DNA of 8,809 nucleotides. It comes from Flavobacteriales bacterium (lineage in GTDB: Bacteria > Bacteroidota > Bacteroidia > Flavobacteriales > BACL11). The notes under the pieces were generated by a model. The model searched no databases, was not told where the DNA came from, and saw nothing but the letters and a program-made list of their open reading frames with translations. Shown here piece after piece: positions 1 to 7,032 of this stretch; position 1 is the stretch's first letter, and each line of letters starts with the position of its first letter. Made by a program: the position numbers and the translations under genes. The DNA lies in assembly GCA_018675825.1 (NCBI GenBank), contig JABGXK010000038.1, forward strand, positions 1 through 8,809. Direction: 5' to 3'.

Positions 1-2
1 CA

Positions 3-1877
3 AAAGTCATCACTGTTAATATTGTTGGTGAAGTATACAACCCTGGTTCATATATAATTCCTTCTATTAATACTGCTTTTAATGCATTAATTGCTTCTAA
101 TGGACCTACTCAATTAGGGTCAGTGAGAAATATTTATATAAAAAGAAATGGTCAAACAGTTGATTCTTTAGATGTTTATCAATTTCTTTTTAATCCAAAA
201 AAATCAAATGATATTTATTTACAGGATGGTGATTATTTATTTGTTCCACCAGCTACTTGCATTGTAGAAATTTCAGGTGCTGTAAATAGACCTTATACTT
301 ATGAATCAAAAGTTGGTGAAACAGTGAAAGATATGATTCGTTATGCTGGAGGTTTTTCTTCTATGGCATTTAGAGATATTATAACCTTAAAAAGACTAGA
401 TTATAATGAGATTAAGGTGTTTGATATTCATAATTCTGATTCAGATGATGAAATTATTAAGGATGGGGATGAGTTAGTTGTTAATAAAATATCTAATAAA
501 ATCTCAAACGTCATTACAATTAAAGGTGATATTGGAGTAGCTGGAGAGTATGAGTTTAAGCAAGGTGAAAATTTGCTAGAACTCTTAGAAAGATCAAAAT
601 GTATATCACAAAAAACTTTTTTAGATAAAGTATATGTAATAAGATTAAATCAAGATAGAACAAAAACACATTTGTCAATTAATCTTAAAAGTATTTTAGA
701 GAATCCAGATATAAGTGATAATATTATTATGCAAGAATATGATATTGTACACGTCTTGTCAACTGATGATTTTGATGATGAGTTTTTTATTTCTGTGGAT
801 GGAGCAGTTAGATCTACTGGTAATTTTAGTTTTGGTGATGGAATGAGCTTGCAGTCTGCACTTATTTTGGCAGGTGGTCTAACTCAACAATCAGAGGGAA
901 GTAGAGTAGAGGTTTCTAGAATTATGGAATATGATGTAGCTTCAAATAAGTTAAAACCAAGACGAGCTATTGTACAAAATATTAAAATCGGGAATAATTT
1001 AGTTCTAAGTAATGAAGCTGAAGACTTTGTATTACAGCCTTTTGATCAAATTTTTGTAAGATCGAATCCAGATTTTGAGCCTGTAATAAATGTAAAGATT
1101 CTTGGAGAAGTTAAATACCCAGGTATATATTCTGTTTTAAGAAAGAATGAAAAAATATCATCTCTTATTAGAAGATCTGGAGGCTTAACGGATTACGCAT
1201 ATCTAGATGGTGTTAAACTGTATAGGAAATTTGAAGTTTTGAAGGATAATAATGATGATAAAGAAATGAATATTTCTGATAATCTTAAAAAATCTATTTT
1301 AAAAGATCCTCAATCTGCCTCTATTTATGCAGATGAACTAGAAAAAAGATCACTTGATTTTTTTGAGCAAGAATCAAAAAATTCTAAAAAGGAAATTAAT
1401 TTAGATATGGTTTATCTTAACTTAGAAAAAGCTCTTAAATCTAATCATTCAAAACATAATTTAGTTTTAAATGAAGGGGATAGTATTGTAATTCCAAAAA
1501 CTATGGATGTAGTTCATATAACTGGTGAGCTTATGAATTTACAAGGTAATTCGATAAGCGCACCATATTTTAATAGTAAAAGAGCTAATTATTATGTAAA
1601 AAATTTCGCTGGAGGATTTAGCAGAGTAAATGATAGAAGCAATACTGTTGTTGTTTATCCAAATGGAATTGCAAAAAAATCTAAAAACTTTTTACTTTTT
1701 AAAATATCTCCAAAAGTTACTAAAGGTTCTACAATTAGGATCTCAAGTAAAAACAAAAAAACCAAAAAAAGAAATAAGAATAATATAAATTGGAATCAGC
1801 AAATTGAAAATGCAATGCTTAAAATTTCTGCTATATTAACTCTTTGGGTTTTAGTTGATAGAGTTCAAACTCCTTAA
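3..1877 (+). CDS. Polysaccharide export outer-membrane protein (OPX/Wza-like) with SLBB repeats, 5'-truncated
   Basis: This is the C-terminal 624 codons of a large capsule/exopolysaccharide export protein. The frame is open to the left edge (first full codon at base 3), so the GTG at 123 is internal and the true start lies outside the window. The residues before it, including VNIVGEVYNPGSY, are a good SLBB domain opening. I see six SLBB-like units at fragment residues of about 5-81, 86-162, 170-254, 261-353, 362-498 and 503-581. Most open with a G-(E/A/D)-V-x-x-P/xG-like motif and several close with DGD, FDQ or EGDSIVIP. Unit 5 carries a charged insertion of about 80 residues. A Lys/Asn-rich linker follows, then a hydrophobic helix (about 603-620), which fits the C-terminal outer-membrane helix of Wza-type exporters. 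The N-terminal poly-export domain and any lipobox are presumably upstream. The wzz-type gene follows after 2 bases, so the two are probably co-translated. The family is clear; the polysaccharide is unknown. Confidence 0.9.
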   Translation, partial: KVITVNIVGEVYNPGSYIIPSINTAFNALIASNGPTQLGSVRNIYIKRNGQTVDSLDVYQFLFNPKKSNDIYLQDGDYLFVPPATCIVEISGAVNRPYTYESKVGETVKDMIRYAGGFSSMAFRDIITLKRLDYNEIKVFDIHNSDSDDEIIKDGDELVVNKISNKISNVITIKGDIGVAGEYEFKQGENLLELLERSKCISQKTFLDKVYVIRLNQDRTKTHLSINLKSILENPDISDNIIMQEYDIVHVLSTDDFDDEFFISVDGAVRSTGNFSFGDGMSLQSALILAGGLTQQSEGSRVEVSRIMEYDVASNKLKPRRAIVQNIKIGNNLVLSNEAEDFVLQPFDQIFVRSNPDFEPVINVKILGEVKYPGIYSVLRKNEKISSLIRRSGGLTDYAYLDGVKLYRKFEVLKDNNDDKEMNISDNLKKSILKDPQSASIYADELEKRSLDFFEQESKNSKKEINLDMVYLNLEKALKSNHSKHNLVLNEGDSIVIPKTMDVVHITGELMNLQGNSISAPYFNSKRANYYVKNFAGGFSRVNDRSNTVVVYPNGIAKKSKNFLLFKISPKVTKGSTIRISSKNKKTKKRNKNNINWNQQIENAMLKISAILTLWVLVDRVQTP

Positions 1878-1879
1878 AA

Positions 1880-2920
1880 ATGCCTATTGATAATAAAGAA
1901 ATAGAATTTAAAGATATTCTCTTAAAGATAAAAGAGTTGAAGGATGAAATAGTTTCTAATAGAATTAAAATTAGTTTGTTTGTTTTTCTATTTGTTTCTG
2001 CCTCTTTATTATTAGTGTATTTCCAACATCCTAAATATAAAGCAGAATTATCTTTTGTTGTTGAAGATAAGCAGCAATCAGCTCCATTATCTTCTATGTC
2101 TGGATTAGCCAGTCAATTTGGTTTTGATGTCTTTAGTGGTTCTAATTCCACGTTTAGTCAAAAAAATATAATGGAGCTTTTAAAGTCTAGAGGTGTTGTC
2201 TCTCAGGCGTTGATGCAAAAAGAAACTATTAATGATAAGAATAGTTTTTTTATCAGTCATTATTTGTCAATTTATAAATTAGATAAAGATTGGGATAGTA
2301 ATGAGGATCTTAAAATGCTTAGTTTTAATGATCAGTTAAGTATAGAGCATGATAGTATTATTACATTTATTTGGGAGGATATTATAGATAATCATTTAAC
2401 TGTTGAAATTAAAAATGATGAGACAGATATAATTTATTTATCATTTACAAACAAAAATAAACACTTTGCTAGATTATTTTCTGAGAGTCTAATTTCTGAA
2501 ATGAGCAAGATGTATATATCTTATCAAACAAAGCAATCATCAAATACAATTGAATTTCTTCAAAATCGTGCGGACTCTGTTTTTCATGAGTTAGAAATAG
2601 CAGAGGAAAATTTTGCAAGGGTTAAAGATATTAATCAGAGGATAATTAAAGCTTCTGGTAGATTAAATGAATTACAACTTATGAGAAATGTTGAAGTGTT
2701 AAATACGATGTATTTAGAACTTGTTAAAAATTTAGAGATATCCAAGTTAACATTATTAAACCAAACTCCAATAATACAGGTTATTGATAAACCAATACTT
2801 CCATTAAAGGACACTCAATTTTCCTTTCGTTTTGCTTTGATTATAAGTTTATTATTATCGATATTTATATCTTTATTTTATGTTTTTTTGAGGAAATTAG
2901 TAATTGATAGTTTAGAGTAG
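1880..2920 (+). CDS. Wzz-family polysaccharide co-polymerase / chain-length determinant protein
   Basis: This 346-residue inner-membrane protein has the Wzz layout: a cytoplasmic N-terminus, TM1 at about 31-48, a large periplasmic domain, and TM2 at about 318-337 with only about 9 residues after it. A Pro-containing motif just before TM2 (VIDKPILPLK, about 301-310) is typical of the family. The segment LASQFGF...NIMELLKSRGVV (about 76-107) resembles Bacteroidota lipopolysaccharide-biosynthesis Wzz proteins, and residues of about 221-270 look like the helical, coiled-coil arm. There is no C-terminal Walker A/B or Tyr-rich kinase domain, so it is a kinase-free co-polymerase, not a Wzc-type BY-kinase. 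The ATG at 1880 lies 2 bases after the upstream stop, which supports translational coupling with the OPX gene. No Shine-Dalgarno sequence is visible. The family role is to control the length of polymerised polysaccharide and, with an OPX partner, its export. Whether it acts on capsule or O-antigen cannot be told. Confidence 0.88.
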   Translation: MPIDNKEIEFKDILLKIKELKDEIVSNRIKISLFVFLFVSASLLLVYFQHPKYKAELSFVVEDKQQSAPLSSMSGLASQFGFDVFSGSNSTFSQKNIMELLKSRGVVSQALMQKETINDKNSFFISHYLSIYKLDKDWDSNEDLKMLSFNDQLSIEHDSIITFIWEDIIDNHLTVEIKNDETDIIYLSFTNKNKHFARLFSESLISEMSKMYISYQTKQSSNTIEFLQNRADSVFHELEIAEENFARVKDINQRIIKASGRLNELQLMRNVEVLNTMYLELVKNLEISKLTLLNQTPIIQVIDKPILPLKDTQFSFRFALIISLLLSIFISLFYVFLRKLVIDSLE

Positions 2921-2922
2921 TA

Positions 2923-4182
2923 TCATAGCTTAGCTGTTAATCTTTCTAGTGTCATAGACCTGGAGCCTTTAACTAAAATTGTACTTTTTTTAATCGGATT
3001 TTTATCTAGATATTTTTTAAATTCATCTATATTGAAATAAGTATTTACATTTTCAATATTCATAAATTCTTTACCAATAAAGAATGTTTTTATTTTGAAT
3101 TTCTTAATTAATTCTACTATTTTAAGGTGCTCTTTTTTTGAAAACTCACCAAGTTCTCCCATATCACCAAGAATACAGATTTTATTTTTATTTCTCATTA
3201 AGTTAAAAGACTCTAACATTTCTTTCATACTTGAAGGATTAGCATTATAGGCGTCTAAAATTAACGTATTACTACTAGTCTCAATAATTTGAGATCTATT
3301 ATTATCTGGCTTATATTTTGAGATTTCAAGTTTTATATCCTTAATTCCAACATTAAAATATTTTGCAATGCAAATGGCTAACATTACATTGTAAAATTGG
3401 TAATTACCAATTAATTTTGTTGTTATTTCTATGTCATTATATAAGACACTTAAGTATGGAAATCTATTTTTAATTGATCCGTTTATTTCTCCTGATCTTC
3501 CATAGGAAATTGAATTTATATTTTCTGAAATTTTATTTAATATTAGGTCATCTTGATTAATAAAAATCTTACCATTATTATTATAGATATAATCATATAA
3601 TTCTTTTTTAGCTCTTTTAATACCTTCTAAATTTTTAAATCCTTCTAGATGTGCTTTCCCAATATTTGTTATTATTCCATAATTTGGTTGAGCTATTTCA
3701 CACAGAAAACTAATTTCTTTTTCGTGATTAGCGCCCATTTCAATAATAGCTATCTCATGCTTTTTTGTAATTGTAAGTACAGTTAATGGGACGCCAATAT
3801 GGTTATTTAAGTTACCTTGTGTTGCTGCAGTTTTAAATTTACTTGCAAGCGTACAACTTATTAATTCTTTAGAAGTAGTTTTTCCATTTGTTCCAGTAAT
3901 GGCTATTATTGGAATTGTTATTTTTTTTCTATGATATTTTGCAAGATTCTGTAAACATTCTAAGCTGTCTTTAACCAATATATACTTGCTATTTCTTTGA
4001 TAGTCCTTATCATCAATAATAGCATATTTACATCCATTCTTTAAAGCTTTCTCAGCATATTGATTACCATTAAATCTAGTCCCTTTTAGTGCTATGAAAA
4101 TAGAATTTTCTTTAATATTTCTAGTATCTGTAGTAATATTCGGATGGGCTATAAAAATTTTATATAGTTCAGATATTTTCAT
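2923..4182 (-). CDS. murF: UDP-N-acetylmuramoyl-tripeptide--D-alanyl-D-alanine ligase (MurF)
   Basis: MurF is the cytoplasmic ATP-dependent ligase that adds D-Ala-D-Ala to UDP-MurNAc-tripeptide, the last soluble step of peptidoglycan precursor synthesis. The 419-residue product shows the three-domain Mur ligase plan. The N-terminal substrate-binding region contains TTDTRN (17-22). The central ATPase domain has P-loop GTNGKTT (97-103), EMGANHEKEI (148-157) and TNIGKAHLEGF (172-182). The C-terminal domain has DAYNANPSSM (310-319), LGDMGELG (338-345) and LVKGSRSM (403-410). I chose the ATG at 4182. A longer frame starts at 4200 and adds six residues (MEFFFH), but that codon sits inside the hairpin that ends gldJ and the added residues are just its T-tract translated. 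MurF family members begin close to the MKISELY-like sequence. The gene follows gldJ in the same direction and converges with the wzz-type gene across 2 bases. Length is close to the usual 420-450 residues, and all main motifs are intact. Confidence 0.95.
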   Translation of the reverse strand: MKISELYKIFIAHPNITTDTRNIKENSIFIALKGTRFNGNQYAEKALKNGCKYAIIDDKDYQRNSKYILVKDSLECLQNLAKYHRKKITIPIIAITGTNGKTTSKELISCTLASKFKTAATQGNLNNHIGVPLTVLTITKKHEIAIIEMGANHEKEISFLCEIAQPNYGIITNIGKAHLEGFKNLEGIKRAKKELYDYIYNNNGKIFINQDDLILNKISENINSISYGRSGEINGSIKNRFPYLSVLYNDIEITTKLIGNYQFYNVMLAICIAKYFNVGIKDIKLEISKYKPDNNRSQIIETSSNTLILDAYNANPSSMKEMLESFNLMRNKNKICILGDMGELGEFSKKEHLKIVELIKKFKIKTFFIGKEFMNIENVNTYFNIDEFKKYLDKNPIKKSTILVKGSRSMTLERLTAKL

Positions 4183-4186
4183 ATGA

Positions 4187-4219
4187 AAAAAAAACTCCAT
4201 TGAAGATGGAGTTTTTTTT
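4187..4219. terminator. Bidirectional intrinsic terminator between gldJ and murF
   Basis: This is a perfect inverted repeat. The left arm is 4187-4200 (eight A then CTCCAT), the loop is TGAAG (4201-4205), and the right arm is 4206-4219 (ATGGAG then eight T). The six-pair core next to A and T tracts gives a U-tract on either strand, so it can work in both directions. Read on the - strand it lies 17 bases past the gldJ stop and directly before murF. It is therefore the natural end of the porP/sprF-like-gldJ transcript. Because murF comes next with no recognisable promoter, it may be leaky and work as an attenuator. Confidence 0.85.
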
Positions 4220-4235
4220 AAAAGATTAATTTTTG

Positions 4236-5828
4236 TTAATTCTTTTTACTGTAATCAGCACCTCTTCTTTGGTTCTCTTTATAATTACTTTTAGGTGCTC
4301 CAACTCTATCCATAGCGCATCTAAATCCAATTGCATCAGATGATTGATCTTGATCTAAGAATCTTCTTGTTCCAGGATTTAGCCAATATGCTCTATCTTT
4401 CCATGAGCCACCTTTGTACACTCTTGTTCTATCAGTAATTAATGATGAGCTACCGTAGTCATACATTTCACTACTATTTCCTGTTTTTTCTGCATCTTTA
4501 TATTTAGAAGCATTTTGATTCCATTTATCTAATTTTACTCTTGAAGTATCTTTATCAGATTTTTCACTTAAGTAGTTATTCCAGTCAATACCCATTTGAG
4601 ACTCTATATCTCCATCTAGGAAGTTTATATTATCAGATTTTTTATAATTTCTTCTGTATGCATTGTCTTTTACATCGACATCTGTCATTATCATTCTTCC
4701 TAAGCTATCTTTCTCAGCTAGGAAGCCATCTTCATCTGTTAAAGGTGTCTGATATACATTACCTCTAAATGGCCGATGATCTGTTGTTGAAGTCTGTTCT
4801 GTTACTGGTCTGTAAACATCCATTACCCACTCAGAAACATTACCCGCCATATTATATAATCCATAATCATTAGGCCAATAATGACGAACATCTGTAGTAA
4901 TATCTGCATTGTCATTTAGGTTTCCAGCTACTCCCATATTATCTCCTCTTCCCCTTTTAAAATTAGCCATTATTTCTCCTTGATTATTCTTATTACTATT
5001 TCGTAAGGAAGCTCCATTCCATGGAAAAATTTTACGATCTCCAATATTTTCGTCATTTGTATTACCAACATAACCAAGAGCAGCAAATTCCCATTCAGCT
5101 TCTGTAGGAAGTCTATACTTTGGCAGTAGAATCCCATCTGTCATATTAACTTTTCTAAATTTTTCTCCAGTTGATGGATCAAGGTTTCTTAGTAATCTCC
5201 CTTCAATACCATCGTATTGACCTGCTAAATAAGCTTCTGTATTAAATGTATTATCATCTATTTGTTCAGGGTCTTCTTTTAAAATCCCCTCATTTATTAG
5301 TATCCTTTCATTAACTCTATCAGTTCTCCATACGCAGAAATCATTTGCCTGTGCCCAAGAAACACCAACAACAGGATAGTTTGTATAAGCAGGATGTCTA
5401 AGATAATTTGTAACGAATGGTTCGTTATACCCTAGTTTATCTCTCCATACTAATGTGTCAGGTAGAGATTTTTTGTATACTTCAGGATATGAGCTATTAT
5501 ATACTCTTTTTAGCCAAAAAAGATACTCAAGATAATCTACATTTCTGACTTCTGTTTCGTCTATGTAGAATGATGATACTGTGACTCTTTTTGGTACATT
5601 GTTCCAGTCATACATAACATCTTGCTCAATTCTTCCTTGGGTGAAAGAACCTCCCTCAATAAATGTTAAGCCTGGACCAGTCATTTGTTCTTTAAAACTC
5701 GTATTCACTTCAAATCCACCGTTTTTAGAATTATTATAATCCCATCCGGTAGATGATGTGTTTTTTCTAGAACAAGAGCTAATTATAAATATTACGCTAA
5801 TTGCTAAGATAAATTTATTTATTTTCAT
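4236..5828 (-). CDS. gldJ: GldJ, gliding motility / type IX secretion lipoprotein
   Basis: This 530-residue lipoprotein has a hydrophobic signal peptide and lipobox ISSC, with the lipidated Cys at residue 19. The rest is a formylglycine-generating-enzyme (SUMF1)-like fold: FIEGGSFTQG (56-65), SSFYIDETEV (85-94), YPVVGVSWAQANDFC (151-165), RLPTEAEWEFAA (239-250), YNMAGNVSEWV (325-335), KGGSWKD (472-478) and GFRC (501-504). The CxxxxC catalytic pair of true formylglycine enzymes is absent: the matching stretch reads AYWLNPGTRR. A structural role is therefore expected. A long insertion at about 350-465 separates the last core motifs. GldJ differs from its relative GldK by this overall pattern and by its gene context beside porU and murF. 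In Flavobacterium johnsoniae GldJ is needed for gliding and for stability of GldK, hence for T9SS secretion. The start is 24 bases after the stop of the upstream PorP/SprF-like gene, in an A/T-only spacer with no Shine-Dalgarno. The usual length is about 560 residues. Confidence 0.92.
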   Translation of the reverse strand: MKINKFILAISVIFIISSCSRKNTSSTGWDYNNSKNGGFEVNTSFKEQMTGPGLTFIEGGSFTQGRIEQDVMYDWNNVPKRVTVSSFYIDETEVRNVDYLEYLFWLKRVYNSSYPEVYKKSLPDTLVWRDKLGYNEPFVTNYLRHPAYTNYPVVGVSWAQANDFCVWRTDRVNERILINEGILKEDPEQIDDNTFNTEAYLAGQYDGIEGRLLRNLDPSTGEKFRKVNMTDGILLPKYRLPTEAEWEFAALGYVGNTNDENIGDRKIFPWNGASLRNSNKNNQGEIMANFKRGRGDNMGVAGNLNDNADITTDVRHYWPNDYGLYNMAGNVSEWVMDVYRPVTEQTSTTDHRPFRGNVYQTPLTDEDGFLAEKDSLGRMIMTDVDVKDNAYRRNYKKSDNINFLDGDIESQMGIDWNNYLSEKSDKDTSRVKLDKWNQNASKYKDAEKTGNSSEMYDYGSSSLITDRTRVYKGGSWKDRAYWLNPGTRRFLDQDQSSDAIGFRCAMDRVGAPKSNYKENQRRGADYSKKN

Positions 5829-5852
5829 TATTTATATATTTTATATATTAAA

Positions 5853-6842
5853 CTAGAATTGTGGGCAACTTATTGTATTAAATGATTTGGATCTTGATTT
5901 TGTTGGCATATAAAGAGTAAAAGAAATCTCATGCGCTCCTAATGTATTACTATTCTTTAAATTACTTACAGTAATATCATAACTATATCCAAACTTAAAA
6001 TTATCTTGAATTAATCCTACCATTAAAATAAAAGCATCAAAATTTTCTATACTATTTCTCGCCCAAAGACCACCAACGATAGGTCCTCTATATACATAAA
6101 CTCCATAATTAAACTGTTTAAAGTCTTGTTGTTTTTGATATAAGAAGTTTGGAGAGATTGTTGTTACATTATTTGAGTATTTGTTTAAAGGAAAATTACC
6201 TCCTGCATGAAATGTAAATTTTGATGGTAATTGACTTTCACTAATAAAACCTTGTTCTGGTTGTGTTAAGTGGTGGGCGGCAAATCCAAAATATAAGTTG
6301 TCAGTATATCCGATAAAACCTGTTGAGAAATCAGGGTACTGGACACTGCTAGGATTATTAGCTATATTTTCTTGAGTAGGGTAGATGAATCCATATTTTT
6401 GATCAATCATATCACCAAATGTTAATTCTGACCAGTCTAAATTTAGCATTCTAAATGATGCTTCAAAACCTGCTTTTACAGCAAAACCTTTACTTACTGC
6501 TAAGTTATATGAGTAGATAAGTGATGCGCTATTTAATTGAATATTTCCGTCTCCACTTCTATCATTCATTATTAAAACACCTAAACCTCCTCCAACTTTA
6601 TCTACATGTTTATCATAAGAAACAGAAGTTGTAATAAATGTTCTTCCAATCCCTGGCCACTGATCTCTGTAATTAAGGTTTGTTCTAGGTGCTCCTTTAG
6701 GTGCTGTGCCAGCAAATGCAGGATTAAGATAAAGCGGGTTAGCATAGAATTGACTAAAGGCAGGATCTTGTGCTTGTGACTCAATACTAGTAAGCAAGCC
6801 AACAGCTAACAGTAGTATTAATTTCGGTATTTTATTCAACAT
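5853..6842 (-). CDS. PorP/SprF-family type IX secretion system membrane protein
   Basis: This 329-residue outer-membrane protein has a clear signal peptide (hydrophobic 7-20, cleavage likely after SQA at 24). The hallmark of the PorP/SprF family follows at the mature N-terminus: QDPAFSQFYANPLYLNPAFAG (25-45). Further family features are NYRDQWPGI (57-65), the Gly-rich strand VGGGLGVLIMNDRSGDG (83-99), alternating beta-barrel-like strands to the end, and the C-terminal CPQF. PorP is an outer-membrane component of the T9SS in Porphyromonas gingivalis, while SprF-type paralogues support secretion of particular adhesins. Genomes often hold many copies, so I do not assign a specific symbol. It is the first gene of a - strand unit with gldJ 24 bases downstream and is divergent from porU. 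That placement argues for a core T9SS role over a role tied to one substrate. A TATTTTTG box upstream is a plausible promoter. Length and motifs are complete. Confidence 0.92.
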   Translation of the reverse strand: MLNKIPKLILLLAVGLLTSIESQAQDPAFSQFYANPLYLNPAFAGTAPKGAPRTNLNYRDQWPGIGRTFITTSVSYDKHVDKVGGGLGVLIMNDRSGDGNIQLNSASLIYSYNLAVSKGFAVKAGFEASFRMLNLDWSELTFGDMIDQKYGFIYPTQENIANNPSSVQYPDFSTGFIGYTDNLYFGFAAHHLTQPEQGFISESQLPSKFTFHAGGNFPLNKYSNNVTTISPNFLYQKQQDFKQFNYGVYVYRGPIVGGLWARNSIENFDAFILMVGLIQDNFKFGYSYDITVSNLKNSNTLGAHEISFTLYMPTKSRSKSFNTISCPQF

Positions 6843-6871
6843 ATAATAGCATTTTCATGATTTAAACCTTA

Positions 6872-6879
6872 CAAAAATA
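6872..6879 (-). promoter_or_regulatory. Putative -7 box (TATTTTTG) for the PorP/SprF-like gene and gldJ
   Basis: On the - strand these eight bases read TATTTTTG, a full match to the Bacteroidota primary-sigma -7 consensus TAnnTTTG. It lies about 30 bases upstream of the ATG at 6842, giving a short leader of about 25 bases. No TTG-type -33 element sits at the usual spacing of about 17-23 bases. The nearest (6914-6912) is 32 bases away. The box is therefore supported by sequence and position but is incomplete. Confidence 0.45.
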
Positions 6880-6972
6880 AACATTTTATTTGTTTTTCCC
6901 TTTTACTACTACAAAAAATGTGAAATAAATAAATTAATGAGTCGTTATAAGTATAATTTAATTATTGATAAT

Positions 6973-6980
6973 TAGCTTTG
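6973..6980 (+). promoter_or_regulatory. Putative -7 box (TAGCTTTG) for porU
   Basis: TAGCTTTG matches the TAnnTTTG consensus and lies 52 bases before the porU ATG, predicting a leader of about 45 bases. No clear TTG -33 element is seen about 20 bases upstream. The box overlaps the TTTGCAAA palindrome and the first copy of the TAGCTTT direct repeat, which a regulator could use. In such AT-rich DNA chance matches are possible. Confidence 0.45.
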
Positions 6981-7032
6981 CAAATAGCTTTTATATTATT
7001 TTTATTAATTACTAAAAGGTAAAATATTTTTT

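Larger units (their letters stand above)
6843..7032. promoter_or_regulatory. Divergent intergenic region between the PorP/SprF-like gene and porU
   Basis: This 190-base, very AT-rich spacer separates two outward-facing T9SS genes, so it must hold both promoters. It contains one TAnnTTTG box on each strand (listed separately), about 93 bases apart. A TTTGCAAA palindrome lies at 6977-6984, and the heptamer TAGCTTT is repeated at 6973-6979 and 6985-6991. No reading frame with coding character, no RNA gene and no strong GC hairpin is visible. Both genes could be controlled together from here, but no known operator is recognised. Confidence 0.6.

Noticed and set aside
123..125. GTG at 123 as the start of the export protein
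   Set aside because: The frame stays open to base 3 and the 40 upstream codons encode a good SLBB domain start, so the gene begins outside the window.
4541..4768. 75-codon + strand open frame
   Set aside because: It lies wholly inside gldJ on the opposite strand. Its Leu/Ser/His/Tyr-rich composition is what antisense reading of this gene gives, and it has no family resemblance.
4236..5828. GldJ as a true formylglycine-generating enzyme
   Set aside because: The fold motifs match, but the catalytic CxxxxC pair is missing, it is a lipoprotein, and it sits in a T9SS locus.
6602..6802. 66-codon - strand open frame
   Set aside because: It is a shifted-frame shadow inside the PorP/SprF-like gene, whose own frame is intact with a signal peptide and family motifs.
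6875..6891. AAATAAA-CAT-TTTATTT inverted repeat overlapping the porP/sprF-like -7 box
   Set aside because: It is all A/T in the arms with a 3-base loop. Such repeats are common by chance in DNA of this composition, and it is too weak for a terminator.
6912..6914. TTG on the - strand as a -33 element for the PorP/SprF-like gene
   Set aside because: It is 32 bases from the TATTTTTG box, well beyond the usual spacing of about 17-23 bases.
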